Part shown: positions 57,286 to 64,000 of the stretch, in pieces
How positions within the stretch are numbered: the first letter of the stretch is position 1
Layout: each line of letters begins with the position of its first letter
Source: Amia ocellicauda
Taxonomy: Eukaryota > Chordata > Actinopteri > Amiiformes > Amiidae
Direction of reading: 5' to 3'
Length of the DNA: 64,000 nt
NCBI RefSeq assembly: GCF_036373705.1
Contig: NC_089863.1
Coordinates: 1,262,501 to 1,326,500 of the forward strand
Program-made: the position numbers and the translations under genes
The notes under the pieces: model-generated
What the model was told of the DNA's origin: nothing
What the model saw: only the letters and a program-made list of their open reading frames with translations
Databases searched by the model: none

Positions 57286-60200
57286 ATGCAGAAGCGCGGA
57301 GGTAATGTGGCTCCTCTTTCACCCCGCAGCTCCCGCACACAGGGCTCCATTGTACACCCCACGACACTGACCAGGGTTTCAAAAACGCGCCATTGCGGGC
57401 GGGCGGACTCCCCTCGACGCCTAACCTGCGTGTGTTTCTGTGGTAAAACAATGGTGTGACGGGAGTGAAAATGGCCGCCGACCCGCCCTTGGGATGAGCG
57501 GCGGTGTGGTGGTGTGTTTGTGGCTGTGTAGTTGTGCGTTTTTGCGGCCCAGCGGCCATTTTGAGCCAGTGAACCCAGTGGGAGACTCGGGCCTCGGATG
57601 GTGACGTCGTTGGACGAAAAGCATTGTGGGTAAAGTGCGGCCTTGACATGGGCTGCAGTGTGTGTGTGTCTGTGTCTGTGTGTTGCTATATTTACAAAGA
57701 TATGGTTGTGCAGATGTGCAGTTGATTGATGGCTGAACATTAGTGCTGTAAAATACAATGACATGTATTATATTGAAACAAACCACTGTCCCTGTACTGT
57801 ACTCTTTAATGTGCATTTGCCCATGTGTAGAGAGATGTTGCATGGCTCTATTATGATTTTTATTATTATTATGATGTATCTGGCCTGTATCCTCCAAGAC
57901 GAGTGTAATTCAGTTGCATTATAACTATATATACATAGAGGTATAATTTAATAACTAAATGAGATAAATGCTGTGTGTGTAGTGTTGTGTGGTGAATGTA
58001 GTGTTGTTTAAAGAGGTGCTTGTGTCCCCTGTCCCCTGCCCCCTCCCCCCCGAGTAAATGCACAGCAGAGTGTCAGCTGATGTTCCCGCCATGTTTGCAG
58101 CATTTCCATTTTTCTCCCGCGTGGACAACCGGAGGGAGAGGGCGTCCCAGTTTGCCCTGCCTGCGGCCTGCGTGGGGCAGGGGGCAGGAGCAAGGCAGAG
58201 CGAGGGGCAGGCAGAGCAGGACGGGAGCTGGGCAGAGCAGTGTGGGAGCCAGGCAGAGCAGGACAGGAGCCAGGCAGAGGGGTGGCAGGTGATGGAGAGG
58301 AAGAAAGTAGGAGGAGGTGAGCAGGAGAAGAAGACGGCAGCAGAGCCGGAAGAGTGGAGCAACTGGGGGTTGGCGGAGGAGGGCAGCGGAGAGGAGGTGT
58401 GGGGCTGGGGTGAGGGTTGGCCGGGGCCGGGACCGGGGCCGGGGCCGGGTGTGGGTGCGGCGGCGGCAGCAGCGGACCGGAAGGAGGAGAGGAGGTCCGG
58501 AGAACAGCCCCGGGAGAGGAGGCACAGCACCTCTTCATCAGAGCAGGACAACATCTTCCAGATGCTGGAGGATGAGTCAGAGGAGGAGGGGTCGAGAGGG
58601 AGGAAGATCAGATCTCCAGGGCCAGGCCAAGGAGGAGTGGAGAGGGGGAGGAGGAAAGAGGAGGAGGAGGAGGCGGAGGAGTCCAGCAGAGAGCGCTCGA
58701 TACCTCTGAAGAAGAGAGGCCGACAGAAGTCTGCGGAGGGGCCCCGAGGGACAGGGGATGAACTGAAGAAGAAGGGGAAGGTACAAGATGGAGGAGGGGA
58801 ACCACGGGGTGTGGGGCGACCCAGGGGGAGGGAGCAGGCCATGAGGAAGGAGAGGAAAAGAGAGGGAGCAGAGGAGAAGAGGAGGGACCCAGGCAGGGAG
58901 AAAGCCAGGGCAGGAACAGCCGGGTCTAGGGCCAGGGCCACCATAAGGCCGGCGCGCAAGAGAGAGGAAGACCCGGAGTGGACCGAGAGACCGAATAGCA
59001 AGGTAAAGAGAGATGAGGAGGAGCGTAATAATGGGTCTGGGGTGTGCGAGGGGGAGGGGGAGCGATGGGGAAGGATAGAGAGGAGGAGGGAGGGAAAGCA
59101 GGGTGAGAGAGCAGGGAAGGAGAGAGAGAGAAAGGGATGAGTGTCGTAATGAAGGCTATGCGTTTCTGTCCCCCCAGCAGCGCAGCCGTCCCCGGGCTGG
59201 ACCCCCACTCACGGACCGCCAGTACAGCGAGCTGTTCCAGGCAGTGTTGGGGCGGGCCCAGGAGGCATGCCCGGGTGAGTGTGCGAGAGCAGGGCGTCAG
59301 GGATGTCAGGGTGAGAGAGCAGGGCATCAGGGATGTCAGGGTGAGAGAGCAGGGCATCAGGGGTGTCAGGGTGAGAGAGCAGGGCATCAGGGGTGTCAGG
59401 GCGACTCAGTGTGGACACGGCATGACTTGGTGTGGACTCTATGGATACCGTGTGGACTCTGGTGTGGATACGTTGTGGATATGGTGTGGACTCTGTTGTG
59501 GATACAGTGTGGATTCTGGTGTGGACTCTGGTGTGACTCGGTGTGGACTCTGGTGTGACATGGTTGTTGTCCTGTGTTGCAGGGAACTTCATGGCCCCCC
59601 CGAGGCAGGCCCCACCCCTGCAGGCCAGTGTTGTGCGGGACAGCAGCTGGTGAGTAGGGCTCTTACACCCGATCACAGGGGAGCAGGGTCTCGCCGGCCT
59701 GGCTGGCCTCTCCCAGAGCTCCTCCACACAGCATGCACGACCCGTGCGGCCCGTGCAGCCCGTGCCCTCTGACGGAGGATGTGTGCTCTGTTTTATCCCA
59801 GCTGCCCCCCGGGCCGGGGCAGAGGAAGAGCAGCTCTCGGGGGCAGACGGGGGCCGAAGGGAGGATGGCAGGTGGGCCAGAGCCCCACCGAGGACAGGGC
59901 CCAGAGACCCCGAGTCCAACCCAGAGGCCACTGCAGGGAGGAAGAGACAGGGGAAGGAGAGGAAGAGGACTGGGAATACACCTGTATGTATCACTCTGCG
60001 TATCACTCCCCTGCGTATCACTCCCCCTGTGTATCACTCTCCCTGTGCATCACTCCCCTGTGTATCACTCTGTGACCCTGTGTTGTGTCTCTGTGCCGTG
60101 ACCCTGTGCCGTGTCGCAGGGGAGCGCTGGGTGCAGTGCAGTCTGGCCAGCTGTGGGAAGTGGAGGCGGCTGAGGGAGGACGTGGATCTGTCAGCCCTGC

Positions 60201-61176
60201 CAGAGCACTGGACCTGCGCCCAGAACACAGGTAGTGGACAGCACAGGAGTGGACAGGGACAGGACAGCAGTGGACAGGATAGGACAGGACACATCCCAGT
60301 GTCTGTGTCCCATGCCGTGTGTGTCATGGTCCCTCCCTCCCTCCCTCCCTCTCTCTCAAATTCAAAAGGTGCTTTATTGGCAGGACAGATCATAGTGTAG
60401 CAAATCGATCAAAGCAGATACAGATGTGCTTTCAAACAAGACAAACATAACATGAACAAATACAATACATACCGAAATACAATCAATTAAAATAGAATCC
60501 ATATTTGGTGTATGTATCAAAAATATGTGTTATGAGAATCATGACAACAAAACAGGCAATGAACCCGACTGTTTGTTTTTTTTACAATGGTTCCCGCAGG
60601 CCGGTGTCTCACTCAGTTTTCCCAGTTGTTGTTGTTTTGGTCACTGTGTGTCCGGGGCTCTGTGTGTGTCTGTGTGTCTGCGAGGGCGCGGGGGAAGCTC
60701 GAGGGGCGCTGTTTTGGGAGCAGTCTGGCTCTGAGGAAGGCCAGTATGCGGGCGCTGAAGGTGCCGCGGAGCTCGTCCCCAGGCTGCTGTCGTCCCACTC
60801 CTCCACACGGGAGGTCTTGCCCCCGGGCCTGAGGGCGGCGGGTCAGATGGTCCGACAGCGCCTCTGCAGCTCAGCGCCGGCCTCCTGGGTCTGAGGGCCT
60901 GCAGCTGATCTACTCCCTGTGCTGCGTCTGGATTACTCTTAATGACTTCTCTCCCCCTCTCTCCCTCTCTCTCTCTCTCCACCTCTCTCCCACTCTCCCC
61001 CTCTCCCTCTCTCCCTCTCTCTGTCAGACCATGCACACAACAGCTGCCGCTGCCAGGAGGAGAGCTGCGACGAGCAGCTGCCCACAGTCAACAGCAGCCT
61101 GGTGCCCGGGTCACTGGTGTGGGCAAAACAGATGGGATACCCCTGGTACACACCGAGAGACACACACACTGACACT

Positions 61177-61209
<33 letters not shown>

Positions 61210-64000
61210 ACAGACACACAGACACACACAGACACACACACAGACTGCTTGGTCCTGTTCCTTTTCCTCCTCCAGTAAAGTGCAGTCCCAGTCTGTGACC
61301 ACCAGAGGTCAGTGCAGCTTGCTTGTGTGAATGTGTGTGTGTGTGTGTGTGTCAGTGTGTGAGTGAGTGAGTGTGTGTCAGTGTGTGAGAGAGTGAGTGA
61401 GTGTGTGTCAGTGTGTGTATGTGTGTGAGAGAGTGTGTGTGTGTGTGTCTGTGGGTGTCAGTGACTGTGTCAGTGAGTGTGTTAGTGACTGTGTTAGTGA
61501 CTGTCCTGCTGTGTGCTCAGGTGGCCTGCCATGGTGGACAGAGATCCTGACACCAATCTCCACCTGCGCATCCCCAGTGCCAGCGAAAGCCTTTCGGTGA
61601 GACACTCCATCTGTCCCTACTGTCCCACTGACCCTTCTGCTGTCTCCCCACTGTCCCACAGTCCCCTCTGCTGTCTCCCCCCAGTCCCACTGTCACGTGA
61701 CGTACTTTGACATGCCAGTCTCTCGGGCCTGGGTGCCGGTGTCGGCCGTGAAGCTGTTCCACGGTCTCTCCTCAGACACTGCCTGCCCGGTGAGTCCACT
61801 GCTAGACCTGGCCCGACTCGCTGTGTGAGTGTGTGTGTGTGTGTGTGTGCATGTGTATGTGTGAGAGTGTGTGTGTGCATGTGTGAGAGTGTGTGTGTGT
61901 GTTTTGTCTCTTGTCTACAAATGAAGTGTAGTCACGGCTATTGGTAGGTTATTGTATTGTAGGTTATTGTGCCCTGAGCATTCCCAGCCGTGTCAGTATT
62001 CCCTGTGCCCCGGATCATGTGTAACTCGTATACAAGCCAGAGAGAGACATGTCCCTCTCTGAGGAGTCTTGGGTTACGTGGGTGAGACTTGCTCGTGGGG
62101 ACGGCGCTAGTTGATTGCACTTCTCCACAGGTGTGCCAGACAGGGACTTCCTGTCACAGGGTCCCTCTGAGACACTACTCTGAGCGGCTGAGAGACGCCC
62201 TGAGTGCAGCCCACATAGCCCAGAGTCTCACACTGGAGGTACCGCTGTCCCACTGTCCACCTCTCCCTCTCTCTCTCTGTCTCTCTCCCTATCGCTCTCT
62301 CTCTCTCTCTCACCCTACCTGTCTCTGTCTCTCTCCCTACCTGTCTTTGTCTCTGTCTCTCTCACGGTGGCCCCACCCGCCCCCCGCTCCCTGGCCTGCG
62401 TTGTCCGTCTCTGTCCCTCTGTCCCCTGTCCTGTGAGGTGTGCCGTATCGACGCTAAAGACACCATTCTCGCTGATCCGCAGGAACGTGTGTCTCAGCTG
62501 GGCTTCTGGAGACGCTACATCCTGGATGCGGGGCTCTGTGTGGACAACAGCAACCTCAGAGGTGAGTCGGACCCTGAGAGACACAGCGGTCAAGTCTCCC
62601 TCCCTCCTCTCACCGTGTCCCCTCTGTCCTCCCTGCAGAGTACCCAAGGCCGTTCATGAGCTTGTCCAGACACATGGGGGCCAGCGGCATCTCTGGTGCT
62701 GAGGTAGGGACCGCTCTGCTCGGCTCACATCCTTCTCCCCATTTCCTGACCTTCCCTGCGCTGCTCACCTCTCTGTCTCTCAGGAGGGGCCAGGCTGGGG
62801 CCCCAGGAAGAGGAAGAGACGCAGGAGGACGCAGAAACGTGTTCGCAGGAAGGGGGAGACACGGAGTGGGCCAGGCGCTGCCTGCCAGGACAGTGACTCC
62901 TCCCCAGAGCCGCCCTTGTCGGCAGGTGCGTCCTCGCTGTGTCCTCTGTTCCTCTCTGCGTATAAGCTGTGTCCTCTCTGTTTGTCTCTGTGTCCTCAAT
63001 GTTCCTCTCTGTGTCCTCTCTACCTCTTCACTGTGTCCTCACTGTTCCTCTCTGCGTCTTCACTGTGTCCTCTCCGTGTCCTCATTGTTCCTCTCTGTGT
63101 CCTTGCTGTTCCTCTCTGTGTCCTGTCTGTTCTTCTCTGCGTCCTCTCTGTGTCCTCTCTGTGTCCTCTCTGTTCCTCTCTGTGGTCCTCTCTATTCCTC
63201 TCTGTTCCTCTCTGTGTCCTCTCTGTGTCCTCTCTGCCTCTTCACTGTGTCTTCACTGTGTCCTCTCTGTTCCTCTCTGTGTCCTCTCTGCCTCTTCACT
63301 GTGTCTTCACTGTGTCCTCTCTGTTCCTCTCTGTGTCCTCTCTGCCTCTTCACTGTGTCCTCACTGTTCCTCTCTGTGTCTTCACTGTGTCCTTGCTGTG
63401 TCCTGTCCGTGTCCTCTCTGTCCTCGTTTTCCCTCTGTGTCCTCGCTGTGTCCTCTGCGTGTCCTCTCTCGCCGATGGCCTGTTTTGGTTTGTTTGTGTG
63501 TTTGTCTCTCACGTCTCTGTCCCCCAGCAGGGCGTCAGGGGAGGGTCATCAGGCCCCCCAGCCGAGCGAGGAAGAGTGTGGGGCCAGACAGAGCGGACCG
63601 GAGCACCAGGCTGGCTCCCACATTCACCGCCCCTGGTACGGCATTGACCTGCCCACACGCTTTGATCGACACGCACCCTCCCCCTCTCTCCGTCCCGCCC
63701 TCTATCTATCTCTATCCCTCTCCCTCTCCATCTCTCCATCTCTCTCACTCTCCCTCTCCATCTCTGCTTCTCTCTCTCCCTCTCCATCTTTCCCTCTACC
63801 TCTCCCTCACTCCCTCGTTCTCTCTGTCCCTATGTCCAGCGCAGACACACAGACTGGCCTTGCCACCACGCCGGGACCAGACCGTGCCTGATCTGACCTC
63901 TGACCCCAGTGAGGGAGGGATGGAGCCCCAGGAGAACAGAGAGAGAGAAGGAAGTGCGGAGGAGAGGGAGGGGGAGGCGGCGGCTGAGATAGGAGCAGAC
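57286..64000 (+). CDS. zcwpw1: ZCWPW1, zinc finger CW and PWWP domain protein (first 778 aa; 3' end outside window)
   Basis: Meiotic histone reader. In mammals the CW domain binds H3K4me3 and PWWP binds H3K36me3, the dual mark of PRDM9. Exons: 57286-57301, 58101-59002, 59178-59274, 59583-59649, 59802-59983, 60120-60230, 61028-61145, 61521-61596, 61685-61789, 62131-62238, 62483-62561, 62639-62703, 62784-62925, 63531-63635, 63840-64000 (open). All phases agree. The long second exon encodes a Glu/Lys/Arg-rich disordered region with AEQ-type repeats. The CW domain starts near residue 422 (RWVQCSLASCGKWRRL, WTC, then CRC). PWWP follows (VWAKQMGYPWWPAMVD, HVTYFDMPVSRAWVP). ERVSQLGFWRRY aligns with human ERVNLFGFW. 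A basic tail (RKRKRRRRTQKR) follows. The neighbouring MEPCE is as in human 7q22.1. The first exon and the one at 59802 rest on phase and splice sites only. Confidence 0.94.
59273..59400 (+). repeat. 30-bp minisatellite in ZCWPW1 intron 3
   Basis: Four copies of GTGAGAGAGCAGGGCATCAG-GGATGTCAGG. The first copy overlaps the splice donor of the exon ending 59274, so each unit carries a donor-like GTGAGA. GTGTGGACTCTGG-type repeats continue to about 59,565. Confidence 0.9.
60357..60900 (-). mobile_element. LINE 3' end with (TTTGAA)n tail, in ZCWPW1 intron
   Basis: On the minus strand the right part encodes a Leu/Arg-rich fragment (ELRGTFSARILAFLRARLL). The element ends CTGCCAATAAAGCACCTTTT then GAATTTGA. 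The same terminus occurs at 3,692. Clade uncertain; Tx1/L1-like is possible. Confidence 0.5.
62930..63470 (+). repeat. CTCTGTGTCCTCTCTGTTCC repeat in ZCWPW1 intron
   Basis: Octamer-based units (TCCTCTCTG, TCTTCACTG) fill the intron between the exons ending 62925 and starting 63531. Frames through it are not coding. Confidence 0.9.

Noticed and set aside
62438-62482. Upstream extension of the ZCWPW1 exon at 62483 (frame reading CRIDAKDTILADPQ)
   Set aside because: Starting at 62483 aligns residue for residue in length with the human segment before ERVNLFGFW; the extension would add an unmatched insert.

Overview
This window is from a vertebrate nuclear genome, most likely a ray-finned fish outside the teleosts such as a gar or bowfin (inference). 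It has GT-AG introns and tRNA genes. Microsatellites and minisatellites are very abundant. LINE 3' ends are present, one of a type I associate from memory with gar, bowfin and sturgeon genomes. It also holds a single undivided cluster of HES7-type genes. No prokaryotic, viral or retroviral genes were recognised.

Layout. 1-3,145: the 3' two thirds of a lipoxygenase gene (+), closest to ALOXE3/ALOX12B, with eight exons that can be placed to the base. 7,190-30,300: three HES7/her-family bHLH-Orange repressor genes. A her7-like gene (-) and a her5-like gene (-) lie in tandem, and a her1/her11-like gene (+) is head-to-head with the her5-like gene. Long satellite arrays and decayed retroposons separate them. 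30,823-31,207: tRNA-Arg(TCT) with a short intron, and tRNA-Thr(AGT). 32,828-44,640: two acylglycerol acyltransferase genes of the DGAT2/MOGAT family in tandem (+), separated by a 2.8-kb TG-rich minisatellite. 44,839-47,115: a small three-exon gene for a 102-residue helical protein I do not recognise. 47,330-55,800: MEPCE (-), the 7SK RNA capping methyltransferase, complete. 57,100-64,000: ZCWPW1 (+), a CW plus PWWP histone reader, with its 3' end beyond the window.

Synteny. ALOXE3-HES7-tRNA matches human 17p13.1, and MOGAT3-MEPCE-ZCWPW1 matches human 7q22.1 (from memory). Both blocks sit side by side here, and PER1, which follows HES7 in human, is not seen. The gene groups do not form one pathway. 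The her genes are expected in the somite segmentation clock, the acyltransferases in triacylglycerol synthesis at the ER, MEPCE in control of P-TEFb through 7SK, and ZCWPW1 in meiotic double-strand-break repair alongside PRDM9.

All exon boundaries were read by eye from splice consensus, frame continuity and remembered family sequences. Phases agree through every multi-exon gene. Ortholog labels among her, MOGAT and ALOX paralogs are less certain than the family calls.
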